Shown here piece by piece: positions 48,615 to 56,930 of a stretch of 64,000 bases of DNA. The DNA comes from Dactylosporangium sucinum. Lineage in GTDB: Bacteria > Actinomycetota > Actinomycetes > Mycobacteriales > Micromonosporaceae. The notes under the pieces are model-generated. The model was not told the origin of the DNA, searched no databases, and was given only the letters and a program-made list of their open reading frames with translations. The position numbers and the translations under genes were made by a program. Location of the stretch: the NCBI RefSeq assembly GCF_014647515.1, contig NZ_BMPI01000030.1, forward strand, positions 62,001 to 126,000. Direction: 5' to 3'. Within the stretch, counting starts at the first letter, position 1. The number at the start of each line of letters is the position of its first letter.

Positions 48615-49885
48615 TGCTTGACGGCCTTGTCCCACGCGGTGTCGAGGGCCGCCAGCTGGGCCTTGACGTCGTCGTTGGTGAACAGCTGCTGCGACAGGGC
48701 GTAGAACAGGTCGGCGATCCCGGGCGGCAGGGCGTCGTCGTTGTTGACCCAGCCGATCGAGCTCACCTTCGTGTTGCTGTCCTGGACGTACTTGTAGCCG
48801 TCGGTGAACACCGGGGTGACCTTCGCCCCGAAGTCCTCCAGCTTGACCGTCTTGAGCATCGGGAACGCCCCGTCGGTCTCGATGAGCGTCCTGAGGTTGT
48901 CCGGCGACAGCGACCACGCCTTGGCGAACTCGGCGGCCTTGGCGGCGTTGGCGGACTTGGCGTTGACGGCCGTGGTGCCGCCGACGTTGAACGGCACGAT
49001 CTGCCTGCCGTCGTCGGTCGGCAGCAGGAAGGCGCCGAAGCTATTCGCCTGCGCGGCGCTGATCTGGCCGATGAACCAGCTGCCCATGAGGTACATGCCG
49101 GACTTGCCCTCGAGGAACTGCTTGTTGGCGTCGGCGTAGTTGACGCCCAGGGCGCCGTTGCCGAACGCGCCGGCCTTCACCAGGTCGCGCTGCTTCGTGA
49201 CGGCGGCGACCACGTCGGCGTCGGTGAACTTCGCCTTGCCGGCGTAGCGGTCCTTGATCCAGTTCGGGTTCTTGCCGAGGACGTCGGCGCTGACCAGGCC
49301 GACGAGCGGCATGCTGGCCGACCACGGCTCGGCGCCGGCGAGCTGGATCGGGGTGACGCCTGCCGCCTTGAGCTTGTCGGCGACGCCGGCGAACTGGGCC
49401 CAGGTGGTCGGCACCTGCAGGTTGTGCTTGGCGAACAGGTCTTTGTTGTAGAAGACCATCGGCAGGATCTGGGAGTTCGTCGGCGGGATGTACGACTTGC
49501 CGTTGATCGCGTTGGCGTTGGGCTGCAGGAAGTTGGCGTCGAGCCAGGCCTGGTCGAACGGCTGGAGCAGGCCGGCCTCGAGGAAGTCCTTCGGGTTGAT
49601 CGAGGCGAGCACGTCGGGGAACTGGCCGGACGCCTGCAGCTGCTTGGCGTAGGCGTTGCGGTCGCTGGTCGGCGAGACGATCTTCTTGACCGAGACGCCG
49701 GCGAGGTTCTTGGTGGCGTCGGCGATCGAGTCGTCCCAGAACTTCGCGGTCAGGGCCGGGGTCTCGAACGTGAGGAACGTCAGCGTGGTGCCGTCCTTCG
49801 ACTCGCCTGGCGAGCAGCCGGCGAGGGCGGCGAGCGCGGCGGTGGACAGGGTGGAGATCAGGAACTCGCGACGCGTGCTTGGCAC
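48611..49885 (-). CDS. Extracellular sugar-binding lipoprotein (ABC importer)
   Basis: 424 residues. MPSTRREFLISTLSTAALAALAGC has a twin-Arg start (STRREFL) and lipobox LAGC, so it is likely Tat-exported and lipid-anchored at Cys24. The MalE-like fold is indicated by TFETPALTAKFWDDS, GQFPDVLASINPKDFLEAGLLQP, YIPPTNSQILPMVFYNKDLFAKHNLQVPTTW and GKSGMYLMGSW. It captures an oligosaccharide for the permeases encoded downstream. The transcript starts from the region with the GATAACGTTATC operator and is probably repressed by the divergent LacI protein. Confidence 0.92.
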   Translation of the reverse strand: MPSTRREFLISTLSTAALAALAGCSPGESKDGTTLTFLTFETPALTAKFWDDSIADATKNLAGVSVKKIVSPTSDRNAYAKQLQASGQFPDVLASINPKDFLEAGLLQPFDQAWLDANFLQPNANAINGKSYIPPTNSQILPMVFYNKDLFAKHNLQVPTTWAQFAGVADKLKAAGVTPIQLAGAEPWSASMPLVGLVSADVLGKNPNWIKDRYAGKAKFTDADVVAAVTKQRDLVKAGAFGNGALGVNYADANKQFLEGKSGMYLMGSWFIGQISAAQANSFGAFLLPTDDGRQIVPFNVGGTTAVNAKSANAAKAAEFAKAWSLSPDNLRTLIETDGAFPMLKTVKLEDFGAKVTPVFTDGYKYVQDSNTKVSSIGWVNNDDALPPGIADLFYALSQQLFTNDDVKAQLAALDTAWDKAVKQ

Positions 49886-50056
49886 GGGTACCTCCTGGGC
49901 GGATCCGGGCGGGATAACGTCGGCCCGGCGGGCGGCCGGGCGTCCTGCGCGCGGAGCAGGTGGGTGTGGGGGTGTTCGGGCCTGGCTTGGTTCGTCCCTT
50001 GGTCACGGGGACCATACGGCGGCGAAAGATCGGATGTCAATGGTTTACAAAACCCG

Positions 50057-50070
50057 AGATAACGTTATCT
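50057..50070. promoter_or_regulatory. LacI-type operator AGATAACGTTATCT
   Basis: A perfect 14-bp palindrome in the 267-bp gap between the binding-protein gene (start 49885) and the LacI gene (start 50153). The ATAACGTTAT core is a common LacI-family operator in actinomycetes. The local sequence is AT-rich compared with its surroundings. Confidence 0.8.
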
Positions 50071-50152
50071 TGGTCGTCACGGCAGCACGCTCGCATCGAC
50101 ACATGGGATGAATACCGGGCGCTACGCTGCTATCCATTTCGAAGGGAGTCGG

Positions 50153-51154
50153 ATGGCCCGTCGCAAGCGGCCGACCATGAACGACGTCGCCCAGCACGCC
50201 GGTGTCGCGCTGCGCACGGTCTCCCGGGTCGTCAACGAGGACCCGACCGTCGGCGCCGAATTCGTCAACCGGGTCAGGGCGGCCATCTCGGTGCTCGGCT
50301 ACACCCCGGACGAGCGCGCCCGCCAGCTGCGGGGCGGCCGGAGCGGCCTCATCGGGGCGGCGGTGCGCAACCTGTCGGCCGGCCACCCGGTGCTCGGCTC
50401 GCTCGACGCCGCCGCCCGCGCGCACGGGTTCACCGTGCACGCCACGGCCACCGCCGACGAGGTCGACCGCGAGCGCGAGGTGGTGATCTCGATGTGCGGG
50501 CGCCACCTCGACGGGATCGTCCTGGAGCCGGTGGGGGACAACCACCAGTACCTCGGCCCCGAGCTCGACGCGGGCACGCCGATCGTCGCCTTCGACCGGC
50601 CCGCGGGCGGCATCACCGTCGACACGGTCGTCTCCGACAACGCCGCCGGCATCGGCACCGCGTTCCGGCACCTGCGCGCCCACGGGCACCGCCGCATCGC
50701 CTACATCGGCGACCAGGAGCGCATCTTCACCGGCCACGAGCGGGCCGCCGCGTTCCGCGCCTGCATGGCCGCGACCGGCGATCCCGTCGCCGGCCTGACC
50801 CACCCCGGCGCGGTCGAGCCGGCCCGCATCGCCGCCGCCCTCGACGCGGTGCTGCACGGCCCCGACCCGGCCACGGCCCTCATTACCGGCAACGCCTCGA
50901 CGACGTTCGAGGTGCTGCGTCGCCTCGGGCCGGCGGCGGCGACGCTGGCGATCGTCGGCTTCGACGACTTCCCGCTCGCCGACCTGCTGCGGCCGGCGCT
51001 GACGGTGATCGCCCAGGACAGCGAGACCATCGGCCGCACCGCGATCGACCTGCTCCGCCACCGCGCCGCCGACCACGCGCGGCCGGTGCAGACCGTCACC
51101 GTCGGCGTCGAGCTCGTCGTGCGCGGCTCGGGGGAGCGCTCGCCGACCCGGTGA
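50153..51154 (+). CDS. LacI-family transcriptional regulator of the sugar locus
   Basis: 333 residues from ATG 50153 behind GAAGGGAG (ATG 50108 would add 15 unlikely residues). HTH is RPTMNDVAQHAGVALRTVSRVVNEDPTVG, the hinge region follows at YTPDERARQLRGGRSGLIGAAV, and the effector domain includes FRHLRAHGHRRIAYIGD and AIVGFDDFPLADLLRPALTVI. It is divergent from the sugar importer and should repress it through AGATAACGTTATCT, responding to the sugar released by the GH95-like enzyme. Confidence 0.93.
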   Translation: MARRKRPTMNDVAQHAGVALRTVSRVVNEDPTVGAEFVNRVRAAISVLGYTPDERARQLRGGRSGLIGAAVRNLSAGHPVLGSLDAAARAHGFTVHATATADEVDREREVVISMCGRHLDGIVLEPVGDNHQYLGPELDAGTPIVAFDRPAGGITVDTVVSDNAAGIGTAFRHLRAHGHRRIAYIGDQERIFTGHERAAAFRACMAATGDPVAGLTHPGAVEPARIAAALDAVLHGPDPATALITGNASTTFEVLRRLGPAAATLAIVGFDDFPLADLLRPALTVIAQDSETIGRTAIDLLRHRAADHARPVQTVTVGVELVVRGSGERSPTR

Positions 51155-51217
51155 GCTCCTGCGGTGGAGCGGCCGCCGCTCCAGGAGTCATGACCTCCGC
51201 GACGGCCGTCGCATCGA

Positions 51218-52144
51218 TCAGGGGACGAGAACGATGCGGTCGTCGGTCTCGGCGGTCCAGGCGTGCGAGACCTGAGCGAGGGGTAGGGCGCGGGCGCGTA
51301 CGTCGATCGCGCCCCCGGCCACCGCGGAGGCCAGCGCCGGCAGCTCGGCGAGGAAGTCGCGGGCGGGGACGGAGCCGATGCCGCTGCCGACGATCTGCAG
51401 CCGGGCCGAGCGCAGCGCGGCGGAGGGGATCGGTGCCGTCTGGCCGGCGATGGAGCCGATCTGGAGCCAGGTCAGCGGGGCGGTGCGATCGGCGCGGGCG
51501 GAGAGCATCGGGATCATGGCGCGGGCGGTGGGTTCACCCCACACGTAGTCGATGACGACGTCGACGTCGGCGGCGCGGTCGATCTGGTCGTAGGTGATCG
51601 TCTCGTCGGCGCCGAGCGCGGTCAGCGCCTCCAGGCGGGCGCAGTCACGACCGGCGGCAACGACCCGGGCGGCGCCGAACAGCTTGGCGATCTGGACCGC
51701 CATCCGTCCGGCGTTGCCGGTGGCGCCGAGCACGAGGACGTGCCGGCCCGGTATGAAGTCGATGCGGCGGCGCAGCGCGACCCAGGAGGACATCGCCGGG
51801 TTCATCGCGGCGGCGATCTGCACGGGGTCGATGCCGTCGGGCAGGATCACGCTGCGGCGGGGATCGATCAGGGTGCGGTCGGCGAACGTCCCGAGCGACG
51901 TGTCGTCCACAGCCACGTAGCGGATGTTCCCCGCACTGTCGCGCACCACGCCGTCGACGCCGGGGACGAGCGGGAACCTGCCGTTGCCGGAGTAGTGCGA
52001 GCCGTTCGCCCTGGACCGGGTCAGGTGGTGCAGGCCGGCCGCGAGGACCTCCACGACCATGTCGTCTCCGTGTCGTTCCGTGGGGTCGGGGTGGTCGCGG
52101 TAGACCGGCAGGGCGTCGGGTGCGGGGATGACGGCGGCGTGCAT
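51218..52144 (-). CDS. MDR-superfamily NADPH:quinone reductase-like oxidoreductase
   Basis: 308 residues from ATG 52144. The GroES-like N-terminus has PVYRDHPDPTERHGDDMVVEVLAAGLHHLTRSRANG and the Rossmann motif HVLVLGATGNAGRMAVQIAKLFGAARVVAAGR. The zinc-binding Cys residues of alcohol dehydrogenases are missing, so it belongs with quinone oxidoreductases (zeta-crystallin type). It is divergent from a MarR gene, and a 15-bp inverted repeat lies between them, so MarR repression is likely. The substrate is unknown. Confidence 0.88.
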   Translation of the reverse strand: MHAAVIPAPDALPVYRDHPDPTERHGDDMVVEVLAAGLHHLTRSRANGSHYSGNGRFPLVPGVDGVVRDSAGNIRYVAVDDTSLGTFADRTLIDPRRSVILPDGIDPVQIAAAMNPAMSSWVALRRRIDFIPGRHVLVLGATGNAGRMAVQIAKLFGAARVVAAGRDCARLEALTALGADETITYDQIDRAADVDVVIDYVWGEPTARAMIPMLSARADRTAPLTWLQIGSIAGQTAPIPSAALRSARLQIVGSGIGSVPARDFLAELPALASAVAGGAIDVRARALPLAQVSHAWTAETDDRIVLVP

Positions 52145-52162
52145 GGCGACCTCCGAGAAATG

Positions 52163-52205
52163 GTTTGTATTACCAACTACCGCCATCATGGTTGGTAATA
52201 CAAAC
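52163..52205. promoter_or_regulatory. Perfect 15-bp inverted repeat (MarR operator region)
   Basis: GTTTGTATTACCAAC (52163-52177) and GTTGGTAATACAAAC (52191-52205) are exact reverse complements separated by 13 bp, in the gap between divergent MDR and MarR genes. The AT-rich arms stand out in this genome. They form either two facing MarR sites or one large cruciform-capable site. Confidence 0.85.
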
Positions 52206-52226
52206 AATGTCAACTAGCATCGGGTC

Positions 52227-52670
52227 ATGACTTCCGACGCCCTCGTCGACGCCCTGGTCCGGAGCGCCTTCCAGGTGATGGGGGTGCTCACCCGCATCGG
52301 TGCCGAGCACGATCTGTCCCTGACCCAGCTCCGCGTGCTCGGCATCCTGCGCGACCGCCGGGCCCGCGTCACCGAGCTGGCGGCCTTCCTCGGCCTCGAC
52401 AAGTCGACGATGTCCGGTCTGATCGACCGTGCCGAACGCCGCGGGCTGCTGGCCCGCGGCAAGAACCCCGAGGACGGCCGGGTCGTCGACGTGTACATCA
52501 CTCCTGCCGGCCTGGAGCTGGCGGAACGTCTGCAGGGCGAGGTCCGGCGCGCCCTGATGCCCGCGATCGGGCGGTTGGACCCGCAGCAGCGTGACGGGCT
52601 CGTCGAGCTGCTCGAACCCGTCGTGACCCCGCCGCCGACCGCGGGGCAGCGCACGACCGGCCGCCACTGA
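52227..52670 (+). CDS. MarR-family transcriptional regulator
   Basis: 147 residues. The winged helix covers about 30-100: DLSLTQLRVLGILRDRRARVTELAAFLGLDKSTMSGLIDRAERRGLLARGKNPEDGRVVDVYITPAG, with the wing RxxxxEDGRVV. Short dimerisation helices flank it. The gene is divergent from the MDR oxidoreductase and should bind the inverted repeat at 52163-52205 and be released by a phenolic or electrophilic ligand. Confidence 0.92.
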   Translation: MTSDALVDALVRSAFQVMGVLTRIGAEHDLSLTQLRVLGILRDRRARVTELAAFLGLDKSTMSGLIDRAERRGLLARGKNPEDGRVVDVYITPAGLELAERLQGEVRRALMPAIGRLDPQQRDGLVELLEPVVTPPPTAGQRTTGRH

Positions 52671-52692
52671 GCGCCGAGCCCCGCCGGCCCGA

Positions 52693-52971
52693 TCAGCGCG
52701 ATCCGGCCATCCCCCGATTGCGGGTGACGCCTGGACCGGTGGTCAAAGGCTCGTCCAGGCCGGCGAGGCGCAGGGCCGCGGTCAGCTGGTCCACGCCGGC
52801 CTCGATGCGCCGCTCGGTCAACGCCGAGTATCCGAAGATCAGGCCCGGCCGGCCGGGGCTGCGCCGATACGCCCCCACCGTGCCGATCCGGACGCCCGCC
52901 GCGCCCGCGGCGCTGACGATCGCGTTCTCGTCGGCACCGTCGGGGATCCACGTCACGCCGACGCCACGCAG
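52693..52971 (-). pseudogene. C-terminal remnant of a MocR/PdxR-type regulator
   Basis: About 92 codons ending at 52693-52695. VGVTWIPDGADENAIVSAAG, AGVRIGTVGAYRR and PGRPGLIFGYSALTERRIEAG match the end of the aminotransferase-like domain of MocR regulators. The 350 residues expected upstream are missing; a different sequence begins at 52972. It is a truncated gene. Confidence 0.75.
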
Positions 52972-53007
52972 GTGCCCTTCGTCGTCGGCTTCGGAGACCT
53001 GGAACCG

Positions 53008-53175
53008 ATGGCGAGGGTGGTCCTCCATCCCGGCGAGGACGAACGCGTCACGATCATCCTCACCGAAGTTCCGGAGGGCACCGAGCTCACGTACCTGTAC
53101 GAAGGACCGGCGGTGGGACCGGCTGACGTCGCTGCCGCGGAGGCAATGCTGGACCGCATGGCGGAACACACGTGA
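53008..53175 (+). CDS. Small unassigned protein
   Basis: 55 residues (MARVVLHPGEDERVTIILTE, then GTELTYLYEG and DVAAAEAMLDRMAEHT). The frame stays open upstream to 52972 and the codon bias is coding-like but weaker than in neighbouring genes. It adjoins the MocR remnant, so it may be a small real gene or another fragment. No family is recognised and no strong ribosome site is present. Confidence 0.4.
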   Translation: MARVVLHPGEDERVTIILTEVPEGTELTYLYEGPAVGPADVAAAEAMLDRMAEHT

Positions 53176-53267
53176 CGCGCGGTGTCCTCGTGGACGTCGT
53201 TGATCGCACGGCCCGGACACGCTCGGTCGTCCCCGGCCGTGGCCGGGGACGACCGGCGGCGCGTGGG

Positions 53268-53981
53268 TCAGGTCACCAGCACGATGATGGTGAGGATCGG
53301 GACTCGGAGTCCATCGATGAGAATCTCCCCGCGGATCACCAGCAGCCGCTTGCCCGGCACCTTCATCCGGGCGACGACGTCGCCCATCGTCGTATCGGGC
53401 TTCGGGTCGGTGACGGTGCCGACGATGCGTGCGTCCTGGGTGCCCTTGCCGGCCATCACCGCGTCGATCTGGTCCGCGGTCAGCGCGGCCGAGCGGCTCT
53501 GGACCGCCACGACCTGGTTCACCGCCCCCAGTTTGGCCGGCGTGGCCAGGCTGGTCAGCAGCCGGACATCGTTGACGGTCACCTTGGCTGCCTGGTCGAG
53601 CCCCATCACCTGCTCGTAGCCGGCCTTGGTGCCGACCGGGTAGGGGTCGGCCCCGCTGACCTGGGGCTGCACGACGGTGACGAGATAGTCGAGGATCTTC
53701 GGGTCGATGGTCCGCGCCGCCGGCCACCACCAGCAGTCGCCCTGGCTGCAGTACACCTCGCCACCGTCGGCCATGTGACAGCCGTACCCAGCGCCGGTCT
53801 CGTAGTACGTGCCGCCGTGCAGGGCACACTGGAACGCCAGGAGTTCCTTGCCGAAGAAGATCGTGTGATACGGGCTCCCGTCGGCGGCGAACGCCGCCGG
53901 GGCCTGACCCGCGCCGATCAGGCCGACCGCGCAGAGCACGACCAGGGCCAGCCTGCGGCCCAGCCGTCGAGCGACTTTCAT
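53268..53981 (-). CDS. Secreted protein of unknown function with Cys/Trp-rich segment
   Basis: 237 residues from ATG 53981 behind GGGAGGT. A signal peptide of about 33 residues ends AAFA-AD. The mature N-terminus has four Cys in FQCALHGGTYYETGAGYGCHM and EVYCSQGDCWWWP, which could form two disulfides. The remaining part (VVQPQVSGADPYPVGTKAGYEQVMG, GKRLLVIRGEILIDGLRVPILTIIVLVT) is mixed alpha/beta and ends in a hydrophobic tail that may be membrane-inserted. I do not recognise the family. Confidence 0.7.
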   Translation of the reverse strand: MKVARRLGRRLALVVLCAVGLIGAGQAPAAFAADGSPYHTIFFGKELLAFQCALHGGTYYETGAGYGCHMADGGEVYCSQGDCWWWPAARTIDPKILDYLVTVVQPQVSGADPYPVGTKAGYEQVMGLDQAAKVTVNDVRLLTSLATPAKLGAVNQVVAVQSRSAALTADQIDAVMAGKGTQDARIVGTVTDPKPDTTMGDVVARMKVPGKRLLVIRGEILIDGLRVPILTIIVLVT

Positions 53982-54178
53982 GGCTACCTCCCGAGAACGG
54001 GGATGGAACCGGACGGCTCCATCGACCAGGTTGATGGTCTGGCGGCCACAGGGCACGGGTCTGTCAACTTTGCGGCTGTCGCTGTGCCAGGGCGGTCACG
54101 GAGCAGGGGCGACCGCCGTACGCCGGCGTCGACGCCGAATGCAGGCGGCCGCCAAGGATGCCTGCGGTGATCCGGCAC

Positions 54179-54190
54179 TATCCTGACGGG
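54179..54190 (+). promoter_or_regulatory. Leaderless promoter -10 of the DUF2804 gene
   Basis: TATCCT at 54179-54184 is followed after six bases by GTG 54191, the spacing typical of actinobacterial leaderless genes. No clear -35 is seen. Confidence 0.5.
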
Positions 54191-55171
54191 GTGACGCGCG
54201 AGCCCGAGGTAACCGACGCGACGGAGTTGTGTCTGCCGGACGGCCGGCTGAATCCCGCTGCGGTCGGCTGGACCCGGCGGCCGTTGCACACCGCCAACCT
54301 GCGCGGCTGGGGCCGGACGAAGCGGTGGGAGTACTGGGGCATCGTCACGTCGCGGCACATTGTCGGTCTGGTCGTCTCGTCGCTGGACTACGCCGGTGTC
54401 CACAGCGTGTACGTGCTCGACCGGTCGAACGGCGTCGAAACGAACACCGACGCGGTGGTGCCGCTGGCTCGCGGAGCGGTGCTGCCGCCGCGCAGTGGCG
54501 AAGGCGAGGCACACGTCCGCAGCGGCGGGCTGGAGATCCGCATCACGCAGCGCCCGGACGGGACCGCCATCTTCGCTCGGGCACCCGGGGTGCTGCTGGA
54601 CGTCGACGTGCCGCTGCCGGCCGGGCACGAGTCGCTGGGCGTGGTCGTTCCGTGGAGTGACACGAGATTCCAGTACACGGTCAAGGACGTCGGTCGCCCG
54701 GCCCACGGCCGGCTCGAGGTGCACGGCAAGGCGCACGAGATCGGCGGGCCGGAAGCCTTCGCAGTGCTGGACCACGGCCGCGGCAGGTGGCCGTATGCGA
54801 TCACGTGGAACTGGGCTGCCGGAGCCGCGCCCGGCCGGGCGGTCCAGTTGGGCGGCAAGTGGACGGACGGCACCGGGGTCACCGAGAACGGTCTGTTCGT
54901 CGACGGTCGCCTGCACAAGATCGGCGAAGAGCTGCAGTGGCGCTACGACCGGTCGAACTGGCTGCGTCCGTGGCGGATCAGCGGTGCGCGTGTCGACGTC
55001 GAGTTCCGGCCGTTTCACGAGAAGGTCGCCCGCACCAACCTTCTGGTCGTGGCGAACGAGACGCACCAGTGCTTCGGGCACTTCTCCGGCTGGGCGGAGG
55101 CCGACGACGGCACGAAGGTTGAGCTGGACGGTCTCGTCGGCTGGGCCGAGGAAGCCCGGAACCGCTGGTGA
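54191..55171 (+). CDS. DUF2804 family protein
   Basis: 326 residues from GTG 54191; ATG 54158 would add 11 residues that lack family similarity. The opening TELCLPDGRLNPAAVGWTRRPLHTANLRGWGRTKRWEYWGIVT is the DUF2804 signature, followed by WSDTRFQYTVKDVGRPAHGRLEV, LDHGRGRWPYAITWNWAAG and a C-terminal HQCFGHFSGWAE. The protein is predicted to be lipocalin- or AttH-like beta-structure; no enzyme activity is established. It is convergent with the GH2 gene, 7 bp away. Confidence 0.88.
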   Translation: MTREPEVTDATELCLPDGRLNPAAVGWTRRPLHTANLRGWGRTKRWEYWGIVTSRHIVGLVVSSLDYAGVHSVYVLDRSNGVETNTDAVVPLARGAVLPPRSGEGEAHVRSGGLEIRITQRPDGTAIFARAPGVLLDVDVPLPAGHESLGVVVPWSDTRFQYTVKDVGRPAHGRLEVHGKAHEIGGPEAFAVLDHGRGRWPYAITWNWAAGAAPGRAVQLGGKWTDGTGVTENGLFVDGRLHKIGEELQWRYDRSNWLRPWRISGARVDVEFRPFHEKVARTNLLVVANETHQCFGHFSGWAEADDGTKVELDGLVGWAEEARNRW

Positions 55172-55178
55172 CGGTCGG

Positions 55179-56930
55179 TCAGAGCCGCAGTCGCAGGTTC
55201 ACCTCGCGGACCTGGTCCGCCGGGAGCTTGAGCAGTCGGCGGTCGTACGTGAGCAGGCCGTTGACCTCGTCCTCGACGTCGGACAGTTGGGTGTAGACGG
55301 TCGCGCTCAGCCCGCGCCCGATCGCCGGCGCGATCTGCTCGGCGTGCAGCCGCCGGAATGCCTCGCCCAGCGACGCGGCATCGGTGCAGCGGCGGTACCC
55401 GAACTGGCGGTCGGTCGTGGTGTGCCCGTCGACGGCCAGGCCGTAGCCGCCGTACTCGGACAGCACCAGCACACGACGGTCACCGCCGCGACGCGGCACC
55501 CGGAACCGCCGGAAGTAGACGTGGAGGCTACGCAGGTCGCCGCCGCCCTGGTCGTGCCAGCCGCTGGCGTGGTCGACGCTGCGGGTCGGGTCCAGCGCCG
55601 CGACCTCGGCGGCGATCGCGGCGGCTTCGAACTGGCCCCAGCCCTCGTTGAACGGCACCCACACCGCGATGCTGACGACGTTGCGCAGGTGCTCGACGGT
55701 GTCGTGCAGCTCGGCGCGGAACTGCTCACGCCCGGCCGCGTCGCCTCGGGAGAACCAGTGACGGCGGCGGTCGCTGAGCCGCAGCGGGGTGACCGCGGGG
55801 GCGGTGACGACGAGCGGCCGGTAGCGGCCACCGCCGTTGACCATGTCCTGCCACACCAGGATGCCCAGGCGGTCGCAGTGGTAGTACCACCGGGCCGGTT
55901 CGATCTTGATGTGTTTGCGCAGCATGGTGAAGCCGAGCTGCCGCATCGTCGCGATGTCGTGCACCATCGCGTCGTCGGACGGGGGTGTGTACCAGCCGTC
56001 GGACCAGTAGCCCTGGTCGAGAACGCCGGCGTGGAAGTACGGCGCGCCGTTGAGCAGCAGCCGGGGCGTGCCGTCCGGGCCGGGGCCGACACCGAACGAT
56101 CGCATGCCGAAATAGCCGCGGACCCGGTCCTCGCCGAGCTCGACGGTCACGTCGTACAGGTACGGGTCCTCCGGGCTCCACGTCCGCACCTGCGGGATCG
56201 GCACCCGGACCGGCTGCCCGGCGGGCACCGGCGCGGTGGCGACGACGTCGTCACCGGCGATGATCGACACGGCCGCGTCCGGTGCGTCAGGGTCGGTGTG
56301 GACGGTCACCTCGACGCAGCGCTCCGCCAGCAGCGGGGTCAGTGTGAGCCGCCGGACGTGGACCGCGGGCACGCACTCGACCCACACCGTCTGCCAGATC
56401 CCGGACTGCGGGCTGTACCAGATGCCGCCCCGGTCCAGCCGCTGCTTGCCCCGTGAGTGGTGACCGCTGTCGGTGCCATCGCGGACCGCGACGACGACGA
56501 TGTTGTCGCCGTCGTGCAGCGTCGGCGTGATGTCGCAGTGGAACGGCAGGTAGCCACCGGTGTGCCCGCCCACCGGCGTGCCGTTGACGAACACCTCGCA
56601 GGTCTGGTCGACGGCCCCGAAGTGCAGCAGCACCCGCGACGACGGGTCGGGCCGGAACCCGGCCGGTAGCCGCAGCGACCGCCGGTACCACAGCAGCTGA
56701 TCCGGCCGGAGCTGTCGCCCGACGCCGGACAGCGGCGTCTCGGGCGAGAACGGCACGACGATCTCCCCGTCGTACGAGTCCGGCTCCCCGCGGGCTCCGG
56801 TGATCGCATACTGCCAGCGGCCGTTGAGGTTCAGGTAGCTGTCGCGGACCAACTGCGGGCGCGGATACTCCGGCAGCGGGCGGTCGGGGTCGAGCGCCTC
56901 GCCCCACGGTGTCAGCAACGGCCGGGTCAT
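55179..56930 (-). CDS. Glycoside hydrolase family 2 enzyme (beta-galactosidase/glucuronidase-like)
   Basis: 583 residues. The sugar-binding jelly roll (about 30-185) has DSYLNLNGRWQYAI and the Ig-like domain follows. The TIM barrel holds YFHAGVLDQGYWSDGWYTPPSDDAMVHDIATMRQLGFTMLRKHIKIE, the acid/base Glu429 (PFNEGWG) and the nucleophile Glu492 (VLSEYGGYG). The lack of a signal peptide places it in the cytoplasm. Its start overlaps the MFS stop (ATGA), so it acts on the glycoside imported by that transporter. The substrate could be a beta-galactoside, glucuronide or mannoside. Confidence 0.88.
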   Translation of the reverse strand: MTRPLLTPWGEALDPDRPLPEYPRPQLVRDSYLNLNGRWQYAITGARGEPDSYDGEIVVPFSPETPLSGVGRQLRPDQLLWYRRSLRLPAGFRPDPSSRVLLHFGAVDQTCEVFVNGTPVGGHTGGYLPFHCDITPTLHDGDNIVVVAVRDGTDSGHHSRGKQRLDRGGIWYSPQSGIWQTVWVECVPAVHVRRLTLTPLLAERCVEVTVHTDPDAPDAAVSIIAGDDVVATAPVPAGQPVRVPIPQVRTWSPEDPYLYDVTVELGEDRVRGYFGMRSFGVGPGPDGTPRLLLNGAPYFHAGVLDQGYWSDGWYTPPSDDAMVHDIATMRQLGFTMLRKHIKIEPARWYYHCDRLGILVWQDMVNGGGRYRPLVVTAPAVTPLRLSDRRRHWFSRGDAAGREQFRAELHDTVEHLRNVVSIAVWVPFNEGWGQFEAAAIAAEVAALDPTRSVDHASGWHDQGGGDLRSLHVYFRRFRVPRRGGDRRVLVLSEYGGYGLAVDGHTTTDRQFGYRRCTDAASLGEAFRRLHAEQIAPAIGRGLSATVYTQLSDVEDEVNGLLTYDRRLLKLPADQVREVNLRLRL

